Notes: generated by a model not told the origin, from the sequence alone. Positions 1-9,089 are shown, numbered from the stretch's first letter. The stretch is DNA of 64,000 nucleotides from Paenisporosarcina cavernae (GCF_003595195.1 NZ_CP032418.1:818501-882500), one strand, 5' to 3'. Made by a program: numbers and translations.

Positions 1-389
1 TGACAAAAGCAGATTTAGTCGGATCGAAACCGACACTTATTCACTTTTGGTCCATTAGTTGCGGGTTATGTAAAGAAGCAATGCCAGAAGTGAATGCTTT
101 TCGAGATCAATACAAACAAGATTTAAATGTTATCGCAGTTCATATGCCACGTTCTGAAAAAGACATGGACATCGATGAAATTGAACGTGTAGCAGCAGCT
201 CACGATATCACCCAACCCATTTTTGTTGATAATGAAATGTCCTTAACAGACGCATTCGACAATCAATATGTCCCAGCTTATTATGTATTTGATAAAGATG
301 GGCAGCTGCGACACTTCCAAGCAGGTGGAAGTGGTATGAAAATGCTCGAAAAACGTGTGAATCGTGTACTAGACGAAATGAAAAAATAA
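1..389 (+). CDS. Thioredoxin-like thiol-disulfide oxidoreductase (5' end cut or exactly at window edge)
   Basis: The open frame enters from the left edge (first full codon at base 3, preceded by 'tg', so a start codon may be cut by the edge) and ends at a TAA at 387-389. It encodes about 128 residues with a Cys-Gly-Leu-Cys motif at bases 60-71, just after an F-W-S-I-S stretch, as in TlpA/ResA-type thioredoxin folds. A cis-Pro-like V-P-A-Y-Y segment follows further along. The family reduces or transfers disulfides on extracytoplasmic or cytoplasmic partners. No signal peptide can be judged because the N terminus may be missing. A terminator follows directly, so this is the last gene of its transcript. 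The exact partner is not deducible. Confidence 0.8.
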   Translation, partial: TKADLVGSKPTLIHFWSISCGLCKEAMPEVNAFRDQYKQDLNVIAVHMPRSEKDMDIDEIERVAAAHDITQPIFVDNEMSLTDAFDNQYVPAYYVFDKDGQLRHFQAGGSGMKMLEKRVNRVLDEMKK

Positions 390-398
390 TTTCTAAAG

Positions 399-429
399 CT
401 CTTTCCAGTGAATTGGAGAGAGTTTTTTT
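399..429 (+). terminator. Rho-independent terminator of the thioredoxin-like gene
   Basis: A 9-bp stem (399-407 with 414-422, one G-T pair) closes a 6-nt loop and is followed by seven T residues. It lies 10 nt after the stop codon. Confidence 0.8.
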
Positions 430-542
430 GTTCAAGAGAAGCCGAGTAACCTTTTGAGGAGCTCGTGGAGACTTGTGAACGTCGTTACAGGACTTATTTT
501 ATATGATTTTAATGTCGAAAATTTCGGATGTCGAACAATTTG

Positions 543-554
543 AGACTATAGTCT
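543..554. promoter_or_regulatory. Perfect 12-bp palindrome upstream of the ABC exporter genes
   Basis: AGACTATAGTCT is identical to its reverse complement. It lies 62 bp upstream of the likely TTG start of the exporter operon, and a possible -10 (TATAGT, 579-584) lies just downstream. It may be an operator for a drug-responsive repressor, but no regulator gene is visible next to it. The 390-616 gap holds nothing else that I can name. Confidence 0.3.
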
Positions 555-616
555 GACGTAATTACTAAAGTCCTAGTTTATAGTAAGTGTTATGTTTGTT
601 TGAAGGGGGTATTATC

Positions 617-2362
617 TTGGAAGTTTTCAAAAAATTGAAAGAATATTATTGGCCATACAAACGGTTATTTTGCGTTGCAATCGGGATGTTAATTGTGACA
701 TTAATCATTACCGTAAGTTATCCAATTATTCTTCAACAAACCATTGACCGTGTTATTACTGGTGGAGAATATCAATTAGCCGTTCCACTTGCGATGACGT
801 TTATTGGTTTAATGGTAATAAAAGGCGTTGCCACGTATATCGGTCAATACGCTGGCGATATGTTTGGGATTAAATCGGTATTTGAACTTCGAAATTCGTT
901 GTACTCAAAATTACAACGTTTGCCGTTTTCTTATTATGATAATGCGAAAACAGGCGATTTAATGTCACGCTTAACTGCCGATGTAGAAGGGTTTCGATTC
1001 TTTTTATCCTTTGGATTTGTCGAGTTAAGCCGGATCGTCTTTTTAGTGACAGTTAGTATTGGCGTTATGTTGTATTACTCCGTTTCTTTAACCATAGTGT
1101 CGTTATTGTCTATGCCACTACTAGTCGTGGCTGTTATGCGATTTGAAAAACTGGTACATCCAGCATTTCGAGGGATTCGGAAATCGTTTGGAAAATTAAA
1201 TACAAATGTGCAGGAAAATATTAGTGGTATCAATACGGTAAAGTCGTTATCTCGTGAATCGTTTCAGACAGATAAGTTTAACGATTCTAATGGGAATTAT
1301 CGCGATAATTACTTAGATACGACAATGATATGGGCAAAGTACTTCCCGTTAATGGAATTCTTAGGAAATGTAAGTATCGTGTTTTTGTTCGGCTATGGCG
1401 GTTACTTAGTGATGAACGACACTCTTGCAGTCGGGGAATTGGTCGCTTTTTATAGCCTATTAAGCTACATAATTTTCCCTATTATGAATTTAGGATTTAC
1501 GGTGAATTTATTCTCCCAATCGAAAGCTTCTGGTGAGCGACTACTCGAAATTTTGGAAGCTCCTGAGCCTATTAAAACGAAGGAGCATGCAATAGACGTT
1601 GAGTCTATGGAAGGAGAAGTTCTTTTCGATGACGTGACGATGCAATATCGTGAAGAGGATGATGTAGCGCTTGAGAACCTATCTCTTCATGTAACCGCAG
1701 GCAAAAAAGTAGGTATTATCGGTGCGACTGGATCCGGGAAAACAACATTTACTCAGTTACTGAGCCGATTTTATGAACCAACGGATGGAACTATTTTGAT
1801 TGACGGAAAACCATTAGCTGATTATTCCTTAAACACATTACGCCGATCTATTGGATATGTGTTACAAGAGTCATTCTTGTTCTCTTCTTCGATTAAAGCG
1901 AACATTTCTTATGGCAGACCTGAAGCAACGCTGGAAGAGATTATCGAATCAGCAAAGCGTGCAAACGCGCATGACTTTATCATGGAATTGCCAAAAGGAT
2001 ATGACACGATGTTGGGAGAAAGAGGTCTAGGGCTTTCTGGTGGTCAAAAGCAACGGATCGCTATAGCACGAGCTCTTTGCCAAAATCCAACGATTCTCGT
2101 ATTGGACGACGCAACTAGCGCAGTGGATATGAAGACAGAAAGACATATTCAACAAGCGCTAGAAGAGGTCATGAAGGGTAGAACGACTTTCATCATTGCT
2201 CATCGTATTTCCTCCGTAAAACATGCGGATGAAATTATTGTTCTCGATAATGGGAAAATGGTGGCAAAAGGCACCCATGAATCGTTAATACCTCAAGAAG
2301 GACTATATAAACGAATTTATGAAATTCAATATAAGGACCAATTATCCGCAGTAAACAGGTAA
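617..2362 (+). CDS. ABC exporter half-transporter, degenerate-site subunit (YknU/YfiB type)
   Basis: About 581 residues. An N-terminal exporter-type membrane domain (five or six hydrophobic segments, residues ~15-300) is fused to an ATPase domain. Visible are Walker A GATGSGKT (369-376), signature LSGGQ (~473) and Walker B ILVLDDATSAVD, in which Asp498 replaces the usual catalytic Glu. That substitution marks the non-hydrolysing site of heterodimeric exporters such as BmrCD or TM287/288. I chose TTG at 617 because GGGGG lies 7 nt upstream; a GTG at 587 has no SD. The next gene follows after 13 nt and supplies the partner. Likely an efflux pump or lipid/peptide exporter; substrate unknown. Confidence 0.88.
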   Translation: MEVFKKLKEYYWPYKRLFCVAIGMLIVTLIITVSYPIILQQTIDRVITGGEYQLAVPLAMTFIGLMVIKGVATYIGQYAGDMFGIKSVFELRNSLYSKLQRLPFSYYDNAKTGDLMSRLTADVEGFRFFLSFGFVELSRIVFLVTVSIGVMLYYSVSLTIVSLLSMPLLVVAVMRFEKLVHPAFRGIRKSFGKLNTNVQENISGINTVKSLSRESFQTDKFNDSNGNYRDNYLDTTMIWAKYFPLMEFLGNVSIVFLFGYGGYLVMNDTLAVGELVAFYSLLSYIIFPIMNLGFTVNLFSQSKASGERLLEILEAPEPIKTKEHAIDVESMEGEVLFDDVTMQYREEDDVALENLSLHVTAGKKVGIIGATGSGKTTFTQLLSRFYEPTDGTILIDGKPLADYSLNTLRRSIGYVLQESFLFSSSIKANISYGRPEATLEEIIESAKRANAHDFIMELPKGYDTMLGERGLGLSGGQKQRIAIARALCQNPTILVLDDATSAVDMKTERHIQQALEEVMKGRTTFIIAHRISSVKHADEIIVLDNGKMVAKGTHESLIPQEGLYKRIYEIQYKDQLSAVNR

Positions 2363-2375
2363 GGGGGGAGTAACA

Positions 2376-4184
2376 TTGACAAAACAAGTACATCCAACAG
2401 TACTGCAACGATTCCGCTATTCGACAGATGAAGCAATCGATGCACCATTTAACTGGAAACAACTGATGCGGTTATTTACGTATATGAAAGCCTATTCCAA
2501 AACGCTTTTGCCAAAAGCAATAATCGCTGTTCTATTAACAACCGCGATTCGACTAGCAATCCCCATAATGATCGGGGTATATGTGATTAACCAAGCTCTA
2601 CAACAAAAAGATGTAAAAATGCTTACAATTCTCGTGTCGTCAATCGCTGTTCTTTTTATCATTAACACGATTGCGAATAGGTACCGGATTGAATGGATGA
2701 ATGAACTTGGACAAAATGTGATTTATGATTTACGAAAGCATTTATTCACCCACGTGCAAGGATTATCCCATCGCTTTTTCGATCAGCGATCCGCTGGTTC
2801 CATTCTTGTTCGAATCATGAATGATATTAATTCGTTACAAGAGCTTTTTACAAATGGTGTTATTAACCTTTTAATGGATATGTTAATGCTCGTCGGCATC
2901 ACCGTGATTTTATTCACTTTGAGTCCACCTCTAGCATTGGCTGTTCTCGTCATTCTTCCGATCATGTTTTGGATTTCTACAAAACTGCGAAAAAATATTC
3001 GACGGTCTTGGCAAGATGTGCGATTAAAACAGGCAAAGATTAATTCCCATTTAAATGAAAGTATTCAAGGAATGAGAATTACACAAGCATTTACGCAGGA
3101 AAATGAGAACATGGCATTTTTCCACGGGATTAACGAGGAAAGCTATGAGTCATGGAAAACTGCCACAAAGAAAAACTCCATGTTCCGTCCGTTTGTGGAA
3201 ATGACAAATGCTGTAGGGTCTGCCGTGCTTATTATTTTTGGTGCGTATTTAATTAGCAGAAATGGTTTAGATCTGGGAGAGTTCGTCTCTTTCGCGTTCT
3301 ATTTAGGGATGTTTTGGGAGCCAATTTCAAGACTTGGTCAAGTGTACAATCAATTATTAATGGGGATGGCCTCGTCAGAACGAATTTTTGAATTCTTAGA
3401 TGAGAAACCTCTAGTGGATGAAAAAGAAGATGCAATTGAGCTAGAAGAGATGAAAGGCGAAGTTGTATTCACTGACGTGGAATTTGGCTACGAAGCGAAT
3501 CGACTTGCTTTAAAGGGTATCTCCCTTAAAATGCATGCAGGAGAAACAATCGCTTTAGTTGGGCATACAGGCTCTGGTAAAACGACGATTGCGAATTTAG
3601 TTGCTCGTTTTTATGACGCTACTGCAGGGGAAGTAAGAATCGATGGAATTCCGATTCGAGACATTTCACTTTCTTCGCTCCGCTCAAAAATTAGTATTGT
3701 CTTGCAGGAAACATTTATCTTTTCAGGGACAATAATGGAAAACATACGATTTGGAAATCCAGCTGCAACCGATGAGGAAGTCATTCGAGCTGCCGAAGCT
3801 GTTGGGGCAGATCGGTTTATTGCCAAACTTCCAAATGGCTATGGAACAGAAGTGGAAGAACGAGGGAATATTCTTTCCGTTGGAGAACGTCAACTTCTTT
3901 CCTTCGCACGAGCATTACTAGCAGACCCAAGAATTCTTATTTTAGATGAAGCAACAGCTTCTATTGATACAGAAACCGAAATTCAAATTCAAGAAGCATT
4001 AAAAACGTTACTTAAAGATCGCACAGCGATCATGATTGCCCATCGTCTTTCCACTATTCGTGAAGCGGATCAAATTGTCGTATTAGAGCATGGGACGATT
4101 TTAGAATCAGGTACGCACGAATCCTTAATGGAAAACAAGGGGCATTACCACAAACTTGTGTTATCTCAATTTGCCGAAGAATGA
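2376..4184 (+). CDS. ABC exporter half-transporter, catalytic subunit (YknV/YfiC type)
   Basis: 602 residues with an exporter membrane domain followed by an ATPase domain. Walker A is GHTGSGKT (396-403) and Walker B is ILILDEATASID with the catalytic Glu525 present. The signature is LSVGE (500-504) instead of LSGGQ. The normal Glu here plus the altered signature complement the partner's Asp498 plus normal LSGGQ: one composite ATP site is canonical and the other degenerate, the hallmark of a heterodimer. TTG start with GGGGGGAG 5 nt upstream, beginning right after the partner's stop. The ~604-residue length matches YknV/YfiC. Substrate unknown. Confidence 0.88.
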   Translation: MTKQVHPTVLQRFRYSTDEAIDAPFNWKQLMRLFTYMKAYSKTLLPKAIIAVLLTTAIRLAIPIMIGVYVINQALQQKDVKMLTILVSSIAVLFIINTIANRYRIEWMNELGQNVIYDLRKHLFTHVQGLSHRFFDQRSAGSILVRIMNDINSLQELFTNGVINLLMDMLMLVGITVILFTLSPPLALAVLVILPIMFWISTKLRKNIRRSWQDVRLKQAKINSHLNESIQGMRITQAFTQENENMAFFHGINEESYESWKTATKKNSMFRPFVEMTNAVGSAVLIIFGAYLISRNGLDLGEFVSFAFYLGMFWEPISRLGQVYNQLLMGMASSERIFEFLDEKPLVDEKEDAIELEEMKGEVVFTDVEFGYEANRLALKGISLKMHAGETIALVGHTGSGKTTIANLVARFYDATAGEVRIDGIPIRDISLSSLRSKISIVLQETFIFSGTIMENIRFGNPAATDEEVIRAAEAVGADRFIAKLPNGYGTEVEERGNILSVGERQLLSFARALLADPRILILDEATASIDTETEIQIQEALKTLLKDRTAIMIAHRLSTIREADQIVVLEHGTILESGTHESLMENKGHYHKLVLSQFAEE

Positions 4185-4246
4185 GGTAGGCGTTTTCTAT
4201 CAAGTTATGGTAAACTAACTCCATTCCGAAAATGCGGAGGGAACGT

Positions 4247-4906
4247 ATGAAAAAAGAATTTGTAGTTATAGGACTAGGACGATTTGGTGGAAGTATCGTG
4301 CGTGAGCTAATCTCTCAAGGTGGAGATGTTATGGCGATTGATAAATTCCCAGATCGTGTTGATGAATTTGCATCAATCGCGACACAAGCGGTCGTGGCAG
4401 ATACCACAGATGAGTCCGTGTTAAAATCACTCGGAATCCGTAATTTTGATCACGTAATTGTTGCGATCGGTGAAGACATTCAATCCAGTATTTTAACCAC
4501 ATTAATGTTGAAAGAAATTGGTGTAAATAAAATCACGGTCAAGGCGCAAAACGACTACCATGAAAAAGTGTTGCGCAAAATAGGTGCGGACCAAGTTGTC
4601 CATCCCGAACGTGATATGGGTATTCGTATTGCAAACAATATCATGTCGAACAACGTTTTAGATTATTTAGAGTTATCAGATGAACATTCCATTATGGAGA
4701 TCAAAGCGAATGAACTACTCGCGGGATCCACTATTTTGGATTTAGACATCCGTGCGAAATATGGAATTAATATCGTGGCAATTAAGCGTGGAGAAGACAT
4801 TATCGTTTCTCCGCAAGCAGATGAACCAATTCAACTACATGACATCATGATTGTCATAGGTGCTGATGCAGATATCATCCGCTTTGAAAAGAAAGCATTA
4901 AACTAA
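4247..4906 (+). CDS. ktrC: KtrC/KtrA-type K+ channel regulatory (RCK) subunit
   Basis: 219 residues. The N-terminal TrkA-N (Rossmann) domain begins with GLGRFGGSI (residues 9-17), the nucleotide-binding glycine motif. An acidic residue follows at the end of beta-2 (A-I-D-K), and a TrkA-C domain occupies the last ~75 residues. Such octameric rings bind ATP/ADP or c-di-AMP and gate the KtrB/KtrD membrane channel, which is not in this window. The ATG at 4247 is preceded by CGGAGGG; an in-frame ATG at 4232 overlaps that SD and is unlikely. In B. subtilis ktrC (ykqB) is also a neighbour of rnjA, which supports KtrC over KtrA. Confidence 0.88.
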   Translation: MKKEFVVIGLGRFGGSIVRELISQGGDVMAIDKFPDRVDEFASIATQAVVADTTDESVLKSLGIRNFDHVIVAIGEDIQSSILTTLMLKEIGVNKITVKAQNDYHEKVLRKIGADQVVHPERDMGIRIANNIMSNNVLDYLELSDEHSIMEIKANELLAGSTILDLDIRAKYGINIVAIKRGEDIIVSPQADEPIQLHDIMIVIGADADIIRFEKKALN

Positions 4907-4910
4907 ATGA

Positions 4911-4945
4911 AGCCGTTGGGACACTCGTTGTTCCAACGGTTTTTA
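4911..4945 (+). terminator. Terminator after ktrC
   Basis: CCGTTGG (4913-4919) pairs with CCAACGG (4933-4939), followed by a T-rich tail. It lies just after the ktrC stop codon. Confidence 0.8.
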
Positions 4946-4998
4946 TTATGCATGTTTCAGGAGATTTTGGCACATGAAATAGAGGGAAGTGGTAAGCG

Positions 4999-5103
4999 AG
5001 GGTTGCACGGATAGAAGTCGCGTTTGCGCTAATAGAAAACGTGCCACCGCTGATAGAATGTCATTGGAGTTGATAGAGAATTGGCCACCGCTAATAGAAG
5101 GAG
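4999..5103 (+). repeat. Array A: ~21-bp tandem repeat, 5 units (GATAGAA/AATAGAA core)
   Basis: Cores GATAGAA, AATAGAA, GATAGAA, GATAGAG and AATAGAA start at 5010, 5031, 5052, 5072 and 5093, giving spacings of 21, 21, 20 and 21. Three of the cores are preceded directly by CGCT. The array fills the 360-bp gap between the convergent genes ktrC and rnjA, inside the two terminators. No plausible coding. The same unit recurs near 24292. Confidence 0.85.
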
Positions 5104-5220
5104 AGTTGTGTTAACTAATCATTGAGCTCGGTAAATTTTTGACTGGCTATTTACAAGCAAAAAGAACGATTGAAATCGTTGGGGATTTAATACTTTCTTT
5201 TGTTAAATGCCAGAGCAATA

Positions 5221-5262
5221 AAAAAACTGTAAACAAGTGAATTTCTTCACTCATTTACAGTT
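5221..5262 (-). terminator. Terminator after rnjA
   Basis: Read on the minus strand, AACTGTAAA (plus the inner TGAGTGA) pairs with TTTACAGTT around a short loop and is followed by TTTTTT. It lies right after the rnjA stop codon. Confidence 0.8.
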
Positions 5263-5266
5263 TCGA

Positions 5267-6934
5267 TTAAACTTCCATAATGACCGGTAAAATCATTGGA
5301 CGACGTTTTGTTTTTTCAAACAAATAAGGACTTAGCGTTTCAATGATTTCTGTTTTCCATTCACTTAAAGGTGTATCAGCTGATTTAGCTGTTTGCTTTA
5401 AATGACGAGATAACATTGATTGTGCTTCATGAATCATCGCACCTGACTCTCTCATATAAACAAACCCACGGGAGATTATATCTGGACCTGAGACGATTTT
5501 TCCTTTTTTCGCATCATAGCTTACTACCACGATCACGAGACCTTCTTCCGATAAAATCCGTCGATCACGAAGAACGATATTGCCGATATCTCCAATTCCA
5601 CTACCATCGATGTAAACATCCCCAGAAGGAATGCGTCCTGCGACAGAAGCTTCATTTTGACTTAAAGCTAAAACGTCTCCATTTTCCATAATAAATGTAT
5701 TATCCGGATTTACATCACAATCGACAGCAAGTTCGGTATGCATTTTCAACATACGATATTCACCGTGGATTGGCATGAAAAATTTCGGTTTCATTAATCG
5801 TAACATTAACTTTTGTTCTTCCTGCGATCCGTGACCAGAAGTATGAATGTTATTTAACGATCCATGAATTACTTCCGCTCCTGCACGGAAAAGTAAATTG
5901 ATTGTCTTGTTAACACTCATTCGGTTGCCAGGGATTGGGGAAGAAGAGAAAATCACTGTATCACCAGGCTGAATTTGAATCTGGCGATGCGTTCCATTCG
6001 CAATCCGAGAAAGTGCAGCCATTGGTTCCCCTTGGCTACCAGTACATAAAATCATGACTTCATTCGCCGGTAAACGGTTTAATGTTTGTGCGTCAATGAA
6101 TGTTTCTTTAGGAGCAGTAATATATCCTAGCTCACGACCAATCGTGATGGCATTGTCCATACTACGTCCAAATACCGCAATTTTACGATTAAACTTTACC
6201 GCTGCATCCGTCACTTGTTGTAGACGGTGAATGTTTGATGCAAACGTTGCAAAGATAATTCGTGTATTTACTTTCCGGAAAATTTCGTTTAAGCTTTCGC
6301 CAACTTTTCGTTCTGACATAGTAAAATTCGGAACTTCTGCATTTGTACTATCAGATAATAAGCATAATACGCCTTCTTTTCCGATTTCGGCCATTTTCGT
6401 TAAGTTCGCTGGTTCACCAACAGGGGTGAAATCGAACTTAAAGTCACCAGTATGCACGATATTTCCTGGAGGTGTTTTAACGACAACTCCAAAGGCATCC
6501 GGAATACTGTGGGTTGTGCGATAAAATGACACAGACGTTTTACGGAATTTAATCACTTCATCTTCCGTAATTTCTGTCATTTTCGTTGTGCGTAATAAAC
6601 CATGTTCTTCTAATTTATTGCGAAGCAAACCTAATGCTAGCTTGCCGCCGTAAACAGGAACATTTAATTGCTTTAATAAATAAGGAATTCCACCAATGTG
6701 ATCCTCGTGACCATGCGTGATAAATAGACCTTTAATCTTATCTACGTTTTTCACGAGGTACGTGTAATCTGGAATGACGTAGTCAATTCCAAGCAGATCA
6801 TCATCAGGGAATTTAATGCCAGCGTCAATCAAAATGATTTCATCTTGAAATTGAACACCGTATGTGTTTTTGCCGATTTCGCCCAGTCCGCCGAGTGCGA
6901 AAACCGCTGTTTGATCGTTCTTAACAAATTTCAT
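5267..6934 (-). CDS. rnjA: Ribonuclease J1
   Basis: 555 residues, the usual RNase J1 length. The metallo-beta-lactamase metal-binding motif H-G-H-E-D-H is at residues 74-79, followed by the beta-CASP domain and a C-terminal domain after residue ~450. The enzyme has 5'-to-3' exonuclease and endonuclease activity in mRNA turnover and 16S rRNA maturation, and acts in the cytoplasm as a J1/J2 complex. It starts 5 nt after the stop of rpoY on the same strand, so the two are probably cotranscribed and translationally coupled; a GGAG lies ~15 nt upstream within the end of rpoY. The pairing rpoY-rnjA is conserved in Bacillales. Confidence 0.97.
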   Translation of the reverse strand: MKFVKNDQTAVFALGGLGEIGKNTYGVQFQDEIILIDAGIKFPDDDLLGIDYVIPDYTYLVKNVDKIKGLFITHGHEDHIGGIPYLLKQLNVPVYGGKLALGLLRNKLEEHGLLRTTKMTEITEDEVIKFRKTSVSFYRTTHSIPDAFGVVVKTPPGNIVHTGDFKFDFTPVGEPANLTKMAEIGKEGVLCLLSDSTNAEVPNFTMSERKVGESLNEIFRKVNTRIIFATFASNIHRLQQVTDAAVKFNRKIAVFGRSMDNAITIGRELGYITAPKETFIDAQTLNRLPANEVMILCTGSQGEPMAALSRIANGTHRQIQIQPGDTVIFSSSPIPGNRMSVNKTINLLFRAGAEVIHGSLNNIHTSGHGSQEEQKLMLRLMKPKFFMPIHGEYRMLKMHTELAVDCDVNPDNTFIMENGDVLALSQNEASVAGRIPSGDVYIDGSGIGDIGNIVLRDRRILSEEGLVIVVVSYDAKKGKIVSGPDIISRGFVYMRESGAMIHEAQSMLSRHLKQTAKSADTPLSEWKTEIIETLSPYLFEKTKRRPMILPVIMEV

Positions 6935-6939
6935 ACAGG

Positions 6940-7149
6940 TTATGCTTTCTCCACATTGAAATTGACACTAGCTTGCTCATATTCCAAATGGCTACCTTCT
7001 AATTTTTGTACTAACTCAATGTTGTACTTACGATCTTTCAAAGCGAAACGTACTTCACGCTCTGAGTCCGCTTCCATATAAAGCGTTTTTGTGTTTTCGC
7101 GAACTGGTACTTCTAACATGTTTTCTTGATAATAAACTTTGTAAATCAT
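6940..7149 (-). CDS. rpoY: DNA-directed RNA polymerase epsilon subunit
   Basis: 69 residues, matching the YkzG/RpoY family in length and in its start M-I-Y-K-V-Y-Y-Q. This small acidic subunit binds the RNA polymerase core in Firmicutes; its fold resembles phage Gp2. A GGAGAG Shine-Dalgarno lies ~6 nt upstream of the ATG. It is first in an operon with rnjA, as in B. subtilis. Confidence 0.95.
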   Translation of the reverse strand: MIYKVYYQENMLEVPVRENTKTLYMEADSEREVRFALKDRKYNIELVQKLEGSHLEYEQASVNFNVEKA

Positions 7150-7218
7150 TCTTACTCTCCTTTTTTCACGTGCATAATAACATCACTTTCCTTATAATAA
7201 CATGCACGCCTTTTAAAT

Positions 7219-7249
7219 AAAAGAAAAGCCCCACTAAAAATAGTGAGGC
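7219..7249 (-). terminator. Terminator of the small peptide gene
   Basis: On the minus strand GCCTCACT pairs with AGTGGGGC (one G-T) around ATTTTT and is followed by TTTTCTTTT. It lies 8 nt after the stop of the 23-codon ORF and separates it from rpoY. Confidence 0.8.
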
Positions 7250-7257
7250 AAAAAACA

Positions 7258-7329
7258 CTACGCAATGGATTTTTTCCCGAGTATGCCGCCTAATCGTCTA
7301 AGTATTTTCTTCTTGAGACGTTTTAACAT
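7258..7329 (-). CDS. Small basic amphipathic peptide, 23 residues (candidate)
   Basis: This ORF is too short for standard ORF calling. The ATG at 7329 is preceded by AGGGAGTG about 7 nt upstream. The 23 codons run to TAG and include nine Lys/Arg (positions 3, 4, 6, 7, 8, 11, 12, 19, 20), with Leu/Ile at 2, 5, 9, 10, 13, 16 and 17, a spacing that fits a positively charged amphipathic helix. A near-consensus sigma-A promoter lies upstream and a terminator directly downstream, so it forms a complete monocistronic unit of roughly 125 nt. It is not a family I can name. Alternatives: a small regulatory RNA whose ORF is incidental, or a leader peptide for rpoY-rnjA. Confidence 0.6.
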   Translation of the reverse strand: MLKRLKKKILRRLGGILGKKSIA

Positions 7330-7351
7330 GGCAAATCACTCCCTATACACT

Positions 7352-7380
7352 ATTATACGGAATTTTGCAAGTTTTGTAAA
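7352..7380 (-). promoter_or_regulatory. Sigma-A promoter of the small basic peptide gene
   Basis: On the minus strand TTTACA (7380-7375) is followed after exactly 17 bp by TATAAT (7357-7352). Predicted transcription begins near 7344, only ~15 nt before the ATG, leaving just enough leader for the SD. Confidence 0.75.
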
Positions 7381-7422
7381 GGTTACCCTACTTCTAAACA
7401 CACTATACTTGGAGGATTACAG

Positions 7423-8193
7423 ATGAAAAAATATTTATTTTTCGATATAGACGGGACGCTCTATAATTCGAAAAAACAGCTTTCAGAAAAAACGATTCAT
7501 TCCATTCAAAAAGCGAAAGAAAAGGGAAGCGAGATCTTTATCGCGACTGGCCGTGCCCCATTTATGATTCGTCCTGTGTTGGAAAAACTGCAAATAGATT
7601 CTTATGTTTGTTTTAATGGCCAATACGTTGTGTATAAAAACGACGTATTTCATACAGAAGCCATATCAAACGAAAAGTTGCAAGCGTTACAGCTGTTCGC
7701 ATCCAACCGCCAACACCCAATTGTCGTAATGAATGAAGAGAAGATGATTGCGAACAAAGAAAATCATCCATTTATTGATCAAGCTATAAGTAGCCTTCAT
7801 TTTCCGTATCCAGAAGTGGACAATGCGATCATTGGTCAGAACGATATTTATCAAGCGCTTGTATTTTGTCAGGAGGGGGAAGAAGAAGAATATAAGCGAA
7901 GCTTTCCTCATTTAAAATTTGTCCGTTGGCATGACTACTCGGTGGATGTGTTGCCAGGGGGCGGCTCGAAAGCAAATGCGATAGAAGCATTGAGAGAGAA
8001 ATTAGGAGTAAATGTGGAAGACATCATTGCATTCGGAGACGGTTTAAATGATGTGGAAATGATTAAAGCAGCAGGAATTGGGGTTGTGATGGGGAATGGG
8101 CATCGAGAAACAATTGCAGTGGCAGATCACGTAACGGGTCATGTAGATGAAGAAGGATTAACGGAAGCGATGGAAAAATTAGGATTGATTTAA
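7423..8193 (+). CDS. ykrA: Cof-type HAD-superfamily hydrolase YkrA
   Basis: 256 residues. HAD motif I D-I-D-G-T at residues 8-12 supplies the nucleophile Asp8 and acid/base Asp10. Motif IV G-D-G-L-N-D lies near residue 205, and a C2-type cap lies between. Cof-like members dephosphorylate sugar phosphates, FMN or related metabolites; the substrate here is unknown. GGAGG lies 7 nt before the ATG. Its place between rpoY-rnjA and def matches ykrA of B. subtilis. Confidence 0.88.
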   Translation: MKKYLFFDIDGTLYNSKKQLSEKTIHSIQKAKEKGSEIFIATGRAPFMIRPVLEKLQIDSYVCFNGQYVVYKNDVFHTEAISNEKLQALQLFASNRQHPIVVMNEEKMIANKENHPFIDQAISSLHFPYPEVDNAIIGQNDIYQALVFCQEGEEEEYKRSFPHLKFVRWHDYSVDVLPGGGSKANAIEALREKLGVNVEDIIAFGDGLNDVEMIKAAGIGVVMGNGHRETIAVADHVTGHVDEEGLTEAMEKLGLI

Positions 8194-8286
8194 TCGACAG
8201 AGAGGAAAATGCCACCTGGAGGTTGAATATATTGGGGTGGAGCGCTTTATGACTCCAATTATTCGAATGAAATAGGGGGAGACAGG

Positions 8287-8808
8287 TTGAAACGTTCTTA
8301 CATTGTCTGGACACTACTGCTTACGATAATACTCATTAGTGCTGTCCTCCTCTTTTCACCGGACTCCATCGAAGAGGCTCTCTCTGAAGAGGGTTATTTT
8401 CATCAGTATGTAGTGGCTGCTGAATTAGATAAGAGTAAGTTGCTTTTTCTGGAAAGCGATACACAAGAAATTCAAATTGTAGAACTTACCCAAAACTTTT
8501 TTCGAAAATACAATGTAAAAGATTTTGGCTCAGTTTCATCAAACAAGGGTACAGAAGGATTCACTGGAATGTCTTGGACGGGAACTGGAGAAGGAAACCC
8601 TCTAGCAAATTATCATCTTATCATCTCGACTGACGAAAATATTTCCAATGTAACCTATCAATCATTTCACGATGCAAAAGAAATTCCCTTGAAGTATCAC
8701 GCCTTTAATGGAGGAACGACTATTTATTACACCACGGATATAACAAATGCCTCTAAGACCATTTTCAGAGCATATGATCAGTCGAACAATCTCTTATATG
8801 AACATTAA
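8287..8808 (+). CDS. Hypothetical membrane-anchored protein, 173 aa
   Basis: TTG start with AGGGGGA upstream. Residues 2-5 are basic, then residues ~6-24 form one hydrophobic segment (W-T-L-L-L-T-I-I-L-I), so this is a secreted or single-pass protein with an outer domain of about 145 residues. That domain is Thr/Ser/Asn-rich with alternating hydrophobics, suggesting beta structure. It lacks a lipobox, since no Cys follows the hydrophobic stretch. Not recognised. It lies after ykrA but with an ~90-bp gap, so cotranscription is uncertain. Confidence 0.7.
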   Translation: MKRSYIVWTLLLTIILISAVLLFSPDSIEEALSEEGYFHQYVVAAELDKSKLLFLESDTQEIQIVELTQNFFRKYNVKDFGSVSSNKGTEGFTGMSWTGTGEGNPLANYHLIISTDENISNVTYQSFHDAKEIPLKYHAFNGGTTIYYTTDITNASKTIFRAYDQSNNLLYEH

Positions 8809-8910
8809 CTACTTTTTTTAATCTCCATTGCTTAGAGAAAAGTCGATTGGGAGACGTCAATTGAAGCATAATAACTGTCACACTGACTACTTTTTTTCCT
8901 ATATGCTTGT

Positions 8911-9020
8911 TCAAATGAAAGTTAATCACCGCAAATGAAAGTTAACATACACAAATGAAAGTTAACATACGCAAATGAAAGTTAACATACGCAAATGAAA
9001 GTTAATCACCGCAAATTGCA
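8911..9020 (+). repeat. Array B: exact 20-bp tandem repeat, 5 full units plus a partial
   Basis: The core CAAATGAAAGTTAA starts at 8912, 8932, 8952, 8972 and 8992, with a degenerate sixth at 9012; the period is exactly 20 bp. Units differ mainly at the last positions (ATCACCG or ACATACG). It lies between a + strand gene and def, which converge. Near-identity of the units suggests recent local expansion. Confidence 0.95.
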
Positions 9021-9040
9021 GTACTTTGAAACCAGTACGA

Positions 9041-9088
9041 TAAAAAAGCATCCTGAAAGCGATTTGATTCGCCTACAAGATGCTTTCT
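9041..9088 (-). terminator. Terminator after def
   Basis: On the minus strand AGCATCTT pairs with AGGATGCT (one G-T), with an inner GCGA/TCGC helix, followed by TTTTTTAT. Confidence 0.75.
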
Positions 9089-9089
9089 T

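Noticed and set aside
430-542. Attenuator leader like bmrB before the ABC exporter
   Set aside because: No short ORF with SD followed by alternative hairpins could be found in the 390-616 gap.
8911-9020. CRISPR array
   Set aside because: Units are directly adjacent 20-bp repeats without unique spacers and with no cas genes nearby.
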